From Isoetes taiwanensis (taxonomy: Eukaryota > Streptophyta > Lycopodiopsida > Isoetales > Isoetaceae), in the NCBI GenBank assembly GCA_021234155.1, contig JAJEKV010000009.1, forward strand, positions 12,840,546 through 12,904,545: 64,000 nt of DNA. Direction: 5' to 3'. The position numbers and the translations under genes are program-made. Of the stretch, positions 31,853 to 42,699 are shown in pieces; the first letter of the stretch is position 1, and every line of letters begins with the position of its first letter. The notes beneath the pieces are model-generated. The model did not search any database, had not been told where the DNA came from, and was given only the letters and a program-made list of their open reading frames with translations.

Positions 31853-33640
31853 ATGAGAACTAAGGCATCGACGAGCAAACCGGTTATGGGAGGGTCCTCC
31901 TCATCAACAAGGATCCCGTATGAATACAAAGACACAGACCCAATTTTGATCATTCAAAGTTGGGACCAAATCTTTGTCCTAGAGGACAAAAAAGATCAAT
32001 CGTGGATAAAAATGAAAGAGCTCAAAGCTGCTTTCGATATTATCAGGGAACAGCAAGAATCAGCGGCAGATTGTATGGGAGTTCAAAAGGAAGGACAAAT
32101 CTTGGTATGCAAACTCGAAATGCAGAGATTGGAAAACCAGTATAAGGAAGGCAAAGCCAATGATCGGGACCTGGCCTGGCAGATGCTTCAGAAGATACAG
32201 GAGATGGACAACCTTTTATATCAACTCATAAGAGTCAAAACAGGGCATTCAAAAGAAGATTGTTGCAGCCTGAAGAACCAGATCTTCAGGAGATCCATGG
32301 CAGAGATGCTACGGGCAGCAAAAGGACTTGTTGAAGAACTCGAGGATCTTGGGTGGAAATCCAAAGCCTCATTTCGACTAGTGAAAATTTGGGAGGAAGC
32401 AGATGACCATGTAATTGAAGATTTCCGAAAAGGATTCAAGAAAAGGCTTCCCTCTTTTGCCACTGATACTCTTCTGAAGGAAGTTGAAATGGACTATAAA
32501 ACTTACCAACTCCCGCTCAAAGTTCCCACCAAATGCGAGATTGCTGACAATAATGGTTACTTCCATTCGACGGATTGCGCAAACTGTGACTGCCAAAACT
32601 GTACCAGCATCAAGGAGCAGAACCTGGACAAAAACAAGACAAAGGTTTCCAACTCCAAGCAAACTTTGAAGTCTTCAGTTCCCATCAGGGGAAAATACGA
32701 CAAAATCAATGGTATCTCTTACAAGAATGCTTTTTCCAATTCTTTAAATTCTGTTAATGATGCCAATGACTTTGTTGAAAAAGAAGATTTTAAAAAAGAA
32801 GAGGATATTCTGGACCTGGGTAATATTTTAGATAATATAGCCAACACCAGATATACTAATCATGGAATTCTTGTCCACTTCCCTCAGAGCTGTCCTTCCA
32901 CTAGCACTGTTAAATATTGGATTACCAAGACTCTGTTGGTTCCTATCTTATCTATCCTTAAACTGGACAGCAAGACCTATCAGATCATTTGTAGAGAAGA
33001 GAGGAAAATCACCCTCATCTCAGGTTTCCCAGTTTATATAATGAAATGGGACCCTCTCTACATTCCAGGAGACTTCTCCACGATAGCTACCACCACCTGG
33101 ATTTCTTGTCTGAATCTCCCTATGAGCTGCTGGACCGTCTCTCACCTTAGTGCTATAGCCAGCAGTCTAGGGGAAATCATCCATGTCTCGATCCCCCAAA
33201 CCAGTTTCCCCTCTGTTTGTATTCAAAAGAAAATTTATTCTAATTGGGAAGACTGTGTCCCATGCAAAATTCCTAAAAGGGGGTTTTTTGACCTCAAAAT
33301 CTCCTATTCCAAAATGCCTCTGGCTAAAAGGTCTCACCCTAGAGAGCATCATAAAGATGTTAAGATCCAGATGCAGGAGGAAACACATCATAAACAGGAG
33401 AAAACTCATCAGGTCAAGCAAGTTTGGATGCCCAAGGCTAAGAATATGGAAGACAATTGTATTAGCAAAGCTGTCTGTAACACCAGCACAAGGGATATCA
33501 GGGAAGACAAGGCTGAGTATAATATTAGTGATTCTCAAGGTAAGTATCTTCCAGATAAAGGTATTATATTCCAATTTCCCTCAAAAGTGGTGATTAGAGT
33601 TGATCCCATTAATATGAAGAAGAAGAAGAAGAGATTTTAG
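31853..33640 (+). CDS. L1 ORF1 protein (intact, 595 aa)
   Basis: One uninterrupted frame starts at ATG 31853 (MRTKASTSKPVMGGSSSS). Residues about 45-200 are helical and charged, with LEMQRLENQYKEGKA and a LLYQLIRVKTGHSKE segment. A CANCDCQNC cluster lies at about residue 247. Residues about 345-445 resemble the DUF4283-type RNA-binding domain of plant L1 ORF1, including ITLISGFPVYIMKWDPLY and a LPMSCWTVSHLSAIASSLG-like ending. A KRSHPREHHKDVK-type basic tail follows. The frame ends in a Lys run at a GAA repeat; with one base fewer or more there it would continue into an acidic tail to about 33764. It is unusual that ORF1 is intact while ORF2 is not. Confidence 0.8.
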   Translation: MRTKASTSKPVMGGSSSSTRIPYEYKDTDPILIIQSWDQIFVLEDKKDQSWIKMKELKAAFDIIREQQESAADCMGVQKEGQILVCKLEMQRLENQYKEGKANDRDLAWQMLQKIQEMDNLLYQLIRVKTGHSKEDCCSLKNQIFRRSMAEMLRAAKGLVEELEDLGWKSKASFRLVKIWEEADDHVIEDFRKGFKKRLPSFATDTLLKEVEMDYKTYQLPLKVPTKCEIADNNGYFHSTDCANCDCQNCTSIKEQNLDKNKTKVSNSKQTLKSSVPIRGKYDKINGISYKNAFSNSLNSVNDANDFVEKEDFKKEEDILDLGNILDNIANTRYTNHGILVHFPQSCPSTSTVKYWITKTLLVPILSILKLDSKTYQIICREERKITLISGFPVYIMKWDPLYIPGDFSTIATTTWISCLNLPMSCWTVSHLSAIASSLGEIIHVSIPQTSFPSVCIQKKIYSNWEDCVPCKIPKRGFFDLKISYSKMPLAKRSHPREHHKDVKIQMQEETHHKQEKTHQVKQVWMPKAKNMEDNCISKAVCNTSTRDIREDKAEYNISDSQGKYLPDKGIIFQFPSKVVIRVDPINMKKKKKRF

Positions 33641-33846
33641 ATTTTGACAAATTTGGCAAATATGAGGAAACCAGGAAAGAAGACTCAGAAGATGACTTTG
33701 ACTTTCGAGTCAATAGCAAGACTTCCACTGAAGAAGATCCGACCGTCTACAATCAACAAATGTAAGGAAGAGAGGTAAGAAAAATTTCAAAGAATATTCT
33801 TTGGGACCCCCAAGAAGATCACCAAGAAAGATCCTCCCCCCCTCCA

Positions 33847-36800
33847 ATGGATATAAGTCTTAAAGGTATAACTTGGAATATCCAAGGCATCAATTCGAAT
33901 ATCAAAAGAGGTAGATTGAAGGTTTGCCTCTGTTCCATGAATCTGGATTTCATTTTATTTCAAGAGCACAAGATTTATGATGACAACATTAATTCCATTA
34001 TTAAAGATGTTCTTCCCCGTTGACTTTCAAAGATTGGTCTCTCAAAGCTAACAACACTTTGGCAGAATTACTATAGCTTGGAGTAACAGTTTAACTTTGC
34101 CGACATTCGGATGGTAAATGATAACAAAGAAGAGATGGCAAATTATTCATGGGATGGTCGGTGACAAGAGGATTGCTTTTATTAATGTTTATGCTTATCA
34201 TCAGCCCCCGGAAAGAGTCAGCCTTTGGGAGGTCATTAATAGGAGTCTTGAGAGAATTCCTTATGATGAGTGTATTTTAGCAGGAGATTTCAACATGGTT
34301 ACCCATAGCTATATGAGAAGTGCCAATTTTAGACCCCTGACTGACAATGAATTTGCAAGTTGGAATTCTCTCCTTTACTCTCATCATCTCTCTCTGGCCA
34401 GGGTTACCCCCCACTCTTATAGTTGGAGTGACCACAGGGATCATCCTGTCTGCTGCCTTCATGACAGATTTTATCTCAGTGAGGCCCTCTGGAACAATAG
34501 CACTAGGGTCACTAATTTAACCAACTATACTATTTCTGATCATTTTCCTCAGCTCATTAATATCTGTGGCAACACTGCTCAAAGAAAGAGAAATTCTTTT
34601 TTTAAACTCAATACTAATCTTCTTGAGCTTGATGAATTTCTGCCTAATCTGCAACAGATTGTTTCTCAAGAGAGAAAACCTAATGGTAATACAGGCTGGA
34701 TGGATTGGTGGGTGAGGGTTTCCAAAAGAATCAAGAATTGGCTCAAGGTTTGGGGAAAGGAAGTCCATAGAAGCAACATTGCTCCACCTATTGATTTGAG
34801 ATCCCAGTTGGATTTAGCCTGTGGATCAAATTGAGAGATGAAATCAAAATTCAAATAGAAAGAGAAGAGATCAGAATCGCCAGAGGCTGGAAAATTAAAG
34901 CAAAGGTTAAGGAGCTTAAAGAAGATGAGAGAAGCAATTCGAAATATTTCTTCATCAAAGCTAAGGGCAGGGTTAAGAGAAATCACATTTACGTATTTCT
35001 TTGGGAAGGCAATAGCATTGATAATGATATGCACTCAAGTGTCTTTGCCAAAACTCATTTCTCCGGATTATGGGGACCGAGGAAAATATTAGAAGGGAAG
35101 ATATCGAGAATTTTGTGTGTATCCAGAAAAAGTTACTTGACCGATGAATGATGTGACTTTCTAGGCCTTTTAGTTATGAGGAAATGTCAAGGTTCTTCAG
35201 GGGAATGGAAAATGGTAAAACTCCAGGCCCTCGATGGTCTTCCAAATGAATTCAAAAGAAATCATGGGATATTCTAGGTATGGATATTGTATCCCTTGCT
35301 AATGAATTTTGATGACTAAGAAGTCGGATCAAGCAGGATCAATAGAAGTCTGATTGCTCTCATCCCAAAGATTGAGCTCCTACATTTTCTCGATTATAGA
35401 CCTATTTCCCTAACCAATGTGGTTTATAAGTTAATTACGTGTACCATTGTTGCCGACTCAAGCCCATCCTTGAAGAAGTCATTAGCAACACTCAAAGTGC
35501 CTATTTAAGAGGCGGTATATTCTAGATAATGTTGTCACGCTTCTTTAGGTATCTCTTTGGGCCAAAGATTCTAACCAACCAATTGGCCTCCTCAAATTGG
35601 ATATCACAAAGGCCTTTGACACGATAAGTTGGGCTTTTCTTTGGTGTTGCAAAAAGCTTGGTTTCTCCTGATGTAATTTCAGTTTTCCAAGCCATTCTTA
35701 GCAACTCTAGATCCGTTTGTTCTCATCAATGGGGAATGTAGCCCTTTCTTTGACATTAAAAGGGGTTAAGAAAGGTTGCCCCCTTGCACCCTTCCTCTTC
35801 TTAATTGTAATGGAAGGCCTGAATAGCCATTTTAAGAGAGCTAAGGATTTACATCTAATTAAAGGTCTTAGCCTTCCCTCCCAGGAGGCTGGAGAAATCT
35901 TAAATGTTCACTTTGCGTGATGACACTTTTCTTTTTCTTCATTTGAAGCCCACTCCATTCAAAGACACCCAAGCTATTTTAGAAGATTTTGGCAAGTGCT
36001 CTGGGGATGCAAAATCAACCCTGCCAAGACCAAGCTCATTTCAAGGCATCAAGATGAGGGTGAGCAAGCAGCTACAAATTTGGGTTGTATGTACCTCTCT
36101 CCCACTACTAAAACTAAAATTCTAGGCATCCCTTATGCTATTAGAACCAATGCTTGCAGAGCTTTGGGATGATTTACTTGATAAATTCTACGAAAGGTAG
36201 ACTCCCTTAATTCTAAATTTCTTTCTAAAAATGGGAGAGCCATTTTGGCAAATTCTGGTCATCTCCTCCTCTCAAGGGTTTACCAATCTTCTATTATGAT
36301 GGCCCCTAAGAAGGTTCTCACTAAAATGCAAGGGATTATTGGTAGATTCATTGCAGGAGGGTCTAGCAGGAGGTGCTGGATTCCTATCTCTATGGAAGAA
36401 TGTTGCAAGCACAAAAAGTTGGGAGGTCTGGGAGTTATTAATATTGAGAAACAGTGCCTCTCTGTCGCCGCTAAGTACTTTTACAGAGCCTGTAATAACC
36501 AAATCAATCACCCTGTGAGCATTCTGATCTCCCATTATGTCAAGTAAGTGCCACCCCTTTGGTTGGAGGAATCTCAAAATGCAAACTCCCATAGCATTTA
36601 CTTTTACTTTACCATTCCTACTACAAAGGCCTTTGATTATCAAAAAGTGGATTAGGGCATGGCAAAAGGTAAAGGGTATGTATACATGGAAAGAAGGTCT
36701 TTCTCAAGATCAACCAATTTTCTGGAGTCCCTCTCTCATTTTGGATGACCCTAATATTTGTCTGGCTACTAATTTCCCTATTTTAGCCAAGCAATGGACC

Positions 36801-37500
36801 AACAATGGAATAATTTATATCGTGGATATTATCGATGATTTTGTTTATCGTGAATCCAAAGATAGCAAATTTAGGAGATGACTCCGTGCAGACTTTTCAA
36901 CAAGATCACCAAAGGTTGGCGGTACCGGAGTTTGGCATGATACGATGTTCTTTGGCACATCAATGGATTCTCGTGGATATAGAGTAAACCCGCTTACGTG
37001 TACCTCAATAGGGGCCAAGAAAGCTCTATCCACGTAAAATGGAATATTGATCCGCATTGAGCTTCAAGGAACCTCGAGATTCATGTGGAAAGTCCAATTC
37101 ATCCAAAGATCAAGGTTTTATGTGGCAGCTTTGGCACAAAGCTTTGGTCACTAATAGAAAAAGGTGGAGGCTAAATATGTCCGATTCTAATATATGTGTT
37201 AGATGCATGCGGATCAAAAGATGAAGCACACCTTTTAAAACTCGCCTATGGGCGTAATGGACTTTGAGCCGGCGTAAACCGAACAACATCTGGATTGGCT
37301 AATATGCAAATAGATGAGATCTTCTTCCCGAGAACCCGAAAGGAATGGAGGAGATACATTCTTCTTTGGAGAATGTGGAAAGGAAGGAATACCCCGATCT
37401 TCAAGGAAGAAATTATCCGCCCAATGCCATTATTAAGCGTGCCCAATATGATATAAATTGGGTTTTGAAATCTTCGAATCGAACTAAGTCCTAATCCCTT
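33847..37500 (+). pseudogene. L1 ORF2 (endonuclease-reverse transcriptase), frameshifted
   Basis: ATG at 33847 opens ISLKGITWNIQGINSN, the N-terminal endonuclease motif, with LFQEHK after it. INVYAYHQPPE, CILAGDFNMV (34270-34300), SYSWSDHRDHP (34420-34445) and ISDHFPQL (34530-34555) complete the nuclease. RT landmarks are RPISLTNVVYKLI (35395-35440), LLKLDITKAFDTISW (35585-35630), GVKKGCPLAPFLFLIVMEGL (35763-35822) and FADDTFLF split by one extra G (35905-35930). A GGLGVINIE segment (36420-36450) and the terminal LLWRMWKGRNTPIF block (about 37355-37400, in a shifted frame) follow. At least eight single-base indels or stops are needed to align these parts. Confidence 0.85.
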
Positions 37501-37641
37501 TATCTAATGTTAGTTTTGCCTTTGTGTGCGTGGAAATACTCGATCATGTTCAAAAAGACCGAGGTGGAGGAGGATGAATCTCCATGCGAATCGCAATGGT
37601 CGACCTGACGATTCGGGGTTGAAATACCCAATGAGCATGGG

Positions 37642-37860
37642 GACAATTGTCAATGCAGCTGTGCTTGTACCGCTTATTTAGACGAAAGAAGATACATTCT
37701 GTGCACTGCCAAGGATAAGAAGGACAGATTCAATCCAGGGAAGGCCCATATGTGTAAATGCCCTTACTGCCTGTTCATTGTTGCCAACAAGGGCATGGGA
37801 AGAAAGGACCATTCCAAAAGAGAGCCAAAGAAAAGGAGGTACTCGGGTGAACATTGATTA
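37642..37860 (+). CDS. Cys-rich frame in the L1 3' region
   Basis: A frame reading DNCQCSCACTAYLDERRY, later HMCKCPYC, and a basic end KREPKKRRYSGEH stops at TGA 37858-37860. Eight cysteines and one histidine are arranged CxCxCxC...C...HxCxCxxC, a plausible zinc-binding module. It lies downstream of the ORF2 terminal block and could be an ORF2 C-terminal extension separated by a stop near 37606, or a separate small protein. No family is recognised. Confidence 0.4.
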
Positions 37861-38061
37861 CTGCCCTTCCAGAGTTGATCTAACTGTTTGGAACTTCCAA
37901 ATACTCTTAAGCTATAACTATAATTATGATTTTGGTTAGTTTAACTTCATCAGGGTTTACGACCTACCCTTTCCTAAAGGTCTTTCTTTAAAAAAGCTTC
38001 ATACAGCTTTTTTTTGAACTATGTACTTTACCATACGCTCTTAATATATACTTAAGCCTTC

Positions 38062-38092
<31 letters not shown>

Positions 38093-38106
38093 CGTGCACA
38101 ATTATG

Positions 38107-39770
38107 CCAACGATGATATAACAATTGTGTATATATTTCTCAGCAGGTTCATAACTATCAATTGAAAGCACATTTGTCCTTTGTGTTTGAGAAAGATTAG
38201 GTTTCATCAGCGATCTTATATCAACGACCTTACATTTTGGATCAGAGAGTTTTGCAGCTGATTTGGGATCCTGTTTTGCCTCAGCTATTCCAATTTTGGA
38301 TAGTATGAAATTCTTATCGTGTACTATGAAATTAAGACTTTTTTTAAACAACCATTGGATCAACGAATATCTAAGCCATATTTAAGACGCTATTAACAAT
38401 ATTTTGCAAATGGCTGCTGGATAATGTTGTGCAATTATAGAGCATACATTTATTGTGCAATCGTAGAGCATATATTTATTACGTTTCTCTTTGCCACCTC
38501 ACTCTTCATACGCTTTTCACCTACTTTATACCCCTTTAACTTTACCTTGCAATGCAAGTTCATCTTTGGGTAAATTCAAGGGCCACGGTCCAGAGTTTAT
38601 TTTTTGACATGGAAATTAATGATAAACCTTTTAGGATTTTGTTAAGATTATGTTTCAATGTATATATGATGCATGCATTTGTTTTAAATGCATGTTGGAC
38701 ATGTGGAGGTCAACATGCAAATAATGCATGTAACTTTTACTAAGGCATATTGTTCTTATGCCCATGGGCTTTGTAAAACGTAGATTTTCTATCTTACTAT
38801 TACCATAAGGTATTATTTATTTTAAAATAGGACATCCTAATGTTATGAGTATGGAGCCAGAAGCAATAGTTGTGGCCGAATACCCTAAAGCCCGCTTGAT
38901 AGCAACCGTTGCGGAGGGCAGATGCAATATACATTAAATCCAACAGCTTGAAAAAAAAGTTTAAATATGCATAGATAAATAATACTTTTTGTGGGAAACA
39001 CTCAAAGGGAAAAAGGAACAAAATGAGAAGATGGGTCACCTAAGTTAGAAACATAAGTATAATTTTATACATCATAATAAAAGATAGCATTGGAGTTGTT
39101 TAGGCCCCTCGCCCTATGATTGTGTTGAACCAATCCCCTGTTCTTGAAAATACCCTACTCCATTTGTAAATTTCCTTTTTGAACCTGTCCCCTTTTCTTG
39201 AAAAAATACCTCTTTGTGCATTTGCAATCCCCTATTTCTACTAATTCCCCCATTAGAATATACCTTTTTGTTCAATAATTCCCCATAGCAAAGAAAATAA
39301 TCAATTGCTCTCGAGTCCTCCGGATCCTCAATGGGGGATTTTTCAGGGGATGTGAGCACAATTTTAGTTTATATATGGGATACCAATCTTATTCCAGACC
39401 AAACCCTAACTCCCCAACACCCAATGTTCTCACATGCCAAAAAACCAATTTAAAAACTTTTGCAATAAAATACGTGTCCAACTTGAGGGATTCGGTCCGA
39501 ACCCTAAGTTGGAACAAGTTTAGATACCGACGGTTAGTAGCAAGGCTAGTGATATCATGTTTGTGCATTTGAAGAATCCATTTGAAGGTTCGAAAATGAG
39601 GCATAGATTGGGACATAGCAACTGACATGTGAAGACAATTTAAAGGGATGCCATTGGAAGAGGGCATGAGAGAACATGGGAGGAAGTAAAGCTGTGCAGA
39701 AATTTACTTTGTCAAGCTACCAACCAAGTCTGCGCCGAATAAAGACCGCCGCACGCTGCAATAAAGAACC
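38107..39770. other. Stretch without a recognised gene
   Basis: A minus-strand frame (38363-38064) running into the L1 poly(A) is partly artefact. Short frames at 39114-39359 (minus) and 39389-39667 (minus) show no family resemblance. I see no repeat termini here. The stretch should contain the promoter of the LLG-like gene; a TATA box is not clear. Confidence 0.5.
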
Positions 39771-39833
39771 ATGGATCTAGGCTTCTTCATATATCCCCGA
39801 CTTCTCTATCTATCTATCTACACAAGGGCGCAA

Positions 39834-40260
39834 ATGGGGATATTTACAGCATATGCATCGGCCTTGATGCTTTTCCTTCTGCTGCATTTGGCAACTCCTT
39901 CAGCCCACAATCTCCACATTAGCCAAAGAGCTCTGCTGCAAGCATCCAAAGGTAGTCTACTTTATTTTTGTAGTATGTCTATATGGGTCTAGAATTTTCT
40001 GACGTTTTGCTCTGGCAGCTTGCTCTGTGAGTTTTGCAACGGAGGATTTTTCTTCAGTTACCAGCGTTTGCAAGGGGCCCAAATATGAGAGCAATGTGTG
40101 CTGCCCTGCGTACACTAAACTGGCGTGCAAATACAAAGCTGAGGTGAACGACTTCTCAAGCACATGCCCTGTCGATTTCCTTGCCCGTCTCAACTATGCA
40201 GGTAACTACCCTGATGGCGTTTTCGTTGGCCGCTGTACTTCTGGCACCACTCTCTGCTGA
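39834..40260 (+). CDS. LORELEI/LLG-type secreted 8-Cys protein, two exons, no GPI tail
   Basis: Exon 1 (39834-39951) encodes a signal peptide (MGIFTAYASALMLFLLLHLA) and the family's RALLQ motif. Intron 39952-40018 (67 bp, GT...CAG) is phase 1. Exon 2 (40019-40260) encodes the conserved module: CSVSF, SVCKGPKY, CCPAYTKLACKY, NDFSSTC, LNYAGNYPDGVF, GRC and a final Cys, eight cysteines in the LLG pattern. LLG proteins are co-receptors for malectin-like receptor kinases at the plasma membrane and usually have about 165 residues with a C-terminal GPI signal. This one stops right after the eighth Cys (119 aa) with no hydrophobic tail in any frame downstream, so it would be secreted and unanchored. 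An in-frame ATG at 39771 exists, but the 39834 start places the signal peptide at the N-terminus. The only intact-looking gene in the window. Confidence 0.85.
39952..40018 (+). other. Intron of the LLG-type gene
   Basis: AAAG/GTAGTC donor and TCTGGCAG/CT acceptor. The 67-bp intron splits a codon after its first base and joins K-A-C-S-V-S-F in frame. Confidence 0.8.
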
Positions 40261-40784
40261 ACTTTGCTTCCATAGCTCGTTTTCTTCATAATATACTTTT
40301 TTTCATATTGTACAAATTTATTCTCTGAATGCTCACAAACGTTTCTTACCCTTTTGTCTATGTAATCTCATACTTTTGATGGCTAACCTTCCTCTGTATT
40401 TAATATATATCCGCTTCTACTTCTCACGCATTTGGCATTCAAGTCTATATTATATGGACCATAAACTTACTTCTATTTACCCCGATAATCTATCTTTCTT
40501 TTTCTCGTTTTTTCTTTGCTACCGCAATTTTCTCTTTAGAAATGGTGTTCTTAAATGGGCTCTATTGTTTTTTTATTTTCTTGCCCTATTTGCAATATGG
40601 ACGATTGGGGCTGTGTGTGTTCATGGTATCAATTATGATGTTGAGATCCAACATAATGAAATGTCCACATCAAAGTAATAATAGCACAAACTAAAGGTGT
40701 TTTACATCAATCCAAGTATCATAAGTTCGAGAAACTTCCTATCAAATAAGGGCTCACGATTGGGATCCAAGTGGTGAAAATGTC
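40261..40784. other. 3' flank of the LLG-type gene
   Basis: AT- and pyrimidine-rich sequence without a recognisable gene. A 100-codon frame at 40376-40678 is hydrophobic only because of T-rich composition. Confidence 0.5.
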
Positions 40785-41515
40785 AGCCTCCGGTATCACC
40801 ACGATAGATCGACGGAACTCGTTCCAGGCCCCTCTGTTTCACCGTACAGACACACGTGAGGGGCCTTGCGCCAATCCCAGACGTACGCACCCGCGACACA
40901 TCTAGGCCATCCATGGTGTTCCCCGCCTCCAGTATCACCATAAAAAGTACACGGTGATCTCGCCGTCCGGAATCACCAACGTATGATCCCAGCCTCCGGG
41001 ATCCCCTTGTCATAGCCGATAACGCTCCCGGAATCAGCCATGGTAACCCCGACGTCCAGGATCTGTGCATCCAGCGGATGTGATTCCCTCCTTCGGGATC
41101 ACCAATGCACGGCAGATATCGGCCCCCCGATATAAGGTTATCCCCACCTCCGGGATCACCACCATGGCCGATTAGGAGGGCAGGGATATGCTGCTCTCCG
41201 GGATCCCCAGTGAGGATATTTCGGTGAGGCCATCCTCCGGAATCACCAACGCATAGCAGTATAGCTGGACCATCCACGTGATGAAATCGACGCCATCCAC
41301 TCATGGTGATATATACCGAAGGGCAGGAAAACTACCAGCATTATTCCTACGGGCCCAATAGGGAGGAGCCACGTATGCGTGGCCGATAACGGGGGAGATC
41401 CCCACCTCTGGGATCCCCACGTATTTTATCCCTGAAAATTGACGGTGTGCAGTGGTCGTGGACTCGACAACGTGGGAGGTTGGAAACCACCCTCCGGGAT
41501 CCCATTGTTGTCCAG
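40785..41515. repeat. Degenerate CCTCCGGGATCACCA repeat
   Basis: At least ten variants of CCTCCGGGATCACCA or CCTCCGGAATCACCAA occur at irregular spacing of about 40-70 bp. Clear ones are near 40927, 40971, 40995, 41092, 41149, 41198, 41236, 41405 and 41491. The spacers are GC-rich and non-identical, often starting ACG or ATGG. The minus strand reads as a GGDPGGG-rich frame (41304-40783), which I take as a by-product. Confidence 0.75.
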
Positions 41516-41689
41516 AATTTCTCTACGTTCCTGCATGCCTAGATGCATTTTTGAAGCGCCCTGGCAGCTATGGACGATTTGGAGCTGGAGGAGAAGATAT
41601 CATAGGTATTTATCTGCTTAAGATTTTTTTTAGGAGGTAAAAAACATATATCTGACCTCCCATTCTCAGCTACAGGCTGAAATACATGT

Positions 41690-42690
41690 GAAGTTACCCC
41701 CTAATGGCATATTTGCCATAGTAACCTACACTGGTTTCTCGAAGAGCACCAAGTTCCTTCAGTTCATGGAGATGGAGAAATGTTTGTCTGGACCTACTAC
41801 TTTCCAACAAACTGGGTTCAAGACTTCATTCTTGGAGAGCAAAGAAATTGTGTGGCATCTTGCAGTTTCTACCTAAGGAGTTCTAATCCCGAGAGGGTGC
41901 TAAAGAGGCCAACCAGAGATTCTTATTTGATTATGAAGGTATGCATGTCTGAAACTCTATCCTCTAGTTTAATTGTGTTGTTTCTATATTAGAAAACATT
42001 GTAGCAATTTCCAGCGAGACAATAGAACTCAATCCAGCAGGCTTCTTTTTCAGAAGTATATTTCATTCTTACATGTACATGCACTACTTCCATGCACTAA
42101 TTTTCAACACTGAAAACAGATATTGGTGCACATATGGGCCCCAGGACAAGACATTGAACCCTCACGTGGTTGCTGATGGACCACCCCAACCTGGCACATG
42201 CAGGAAAAGAGTTGAGAGGAGAGAGAGAGTGTGCGTAGGAGCTGCCACTGCCATTTACTATTAGGCAACTCTACCTTCTCCCAAATTGCTCACAAGTTAC
42301 CTATTATGGGTTTAAGAATCTCCAAGGTGAGCCTTGTCATGGTAAATTTGTTGATGCAAAGAAAGGTATCAGATTCAAGCTAGCACCATGGATCTCTCAG
42401 GAATTGAGGGAATGGGTTAGAGGTAAGCTCGTGCATTGGCACACACGACGCAATGTTAGGAATATGCATGAGGAGAGGTGGAGATTTAAACTCGATGTGC
42501 ATGGCAAGAATAGTATATGCGGGGATGATGTGCTGAAGATCCGGGATGTTACAACATTGAGAAGAGTGTTGTTCGAAACACTTGGAAGCTACATGAAGAC
42601 CTTCCCACTAGCATCAACATGTGGGTGCAACAACATCAAGAGTCTGTGTTCTTGTATGAACAAGGTGAGATGTTCCAATTGGGAGTGATG
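41690..42690 (+). other. Exon-like fragments of an unknown gene or element
   Basis: Three plus-strand open blocks are present. The first (about 41780-41938, MFVWTYYFPTNWVQDF) ends at ATGAAG/GTATGC. The second (42110-42264) reads YWCTYGPQDKTLNPHVV. The third (about 42247-42688) is open for some 145 codons with CHGKFVDAKKGIRFKLAPW, WVRGKLVHWHTRRNVRNM and a Cys cluster CGCNNIKSLCSCMNKVRC. Their composition looks protein-like, but phases do not join simply and no family is recognised. They may be remnants of one gene or of a retroelement. Confidence 0.3.
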
Positions 42691-42699
42691 ACTCCATCC

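Larger units (their letters stand above)
31016..38106 (+). mobile_element. Full-length L1 LINE with 16-bp target-site duplication
   Basis: AACGTGCACAATTATG occurs at 31016-31031 and again at 38091-38106, directly after a poly(A) tail (about 38065-38090). The enclosed 7,059 bp hold a pyrimidine-rich 5' UTR with an upstream frame, an intact ORF1 (31853-33640), ORF2 from 33847 with endonuclease and RT, a Cys-rich frame at 37642-37857 and the 3' UTR. A complete 5' end with a perfect duplication shows a full-length target-primed insertion. ORF2 has many single-base indels and is not functional as given. Confidence 0.92.

Noticed and set aside
40201-40206. GTAACT after GCAG in LLG exon 2 as a splice donor
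   Set aside because: Reading through gives NYPDGVF and GRC, which are conserved family segments, so the site is not used in the coding transcript.
40783-41304. 173-codon Gly/Asp/Pro-rich protein on the minus strand
   Set aside because: The repeated GDPGGG follows from the degenerate DNA repeat and has no initiation or splice context.
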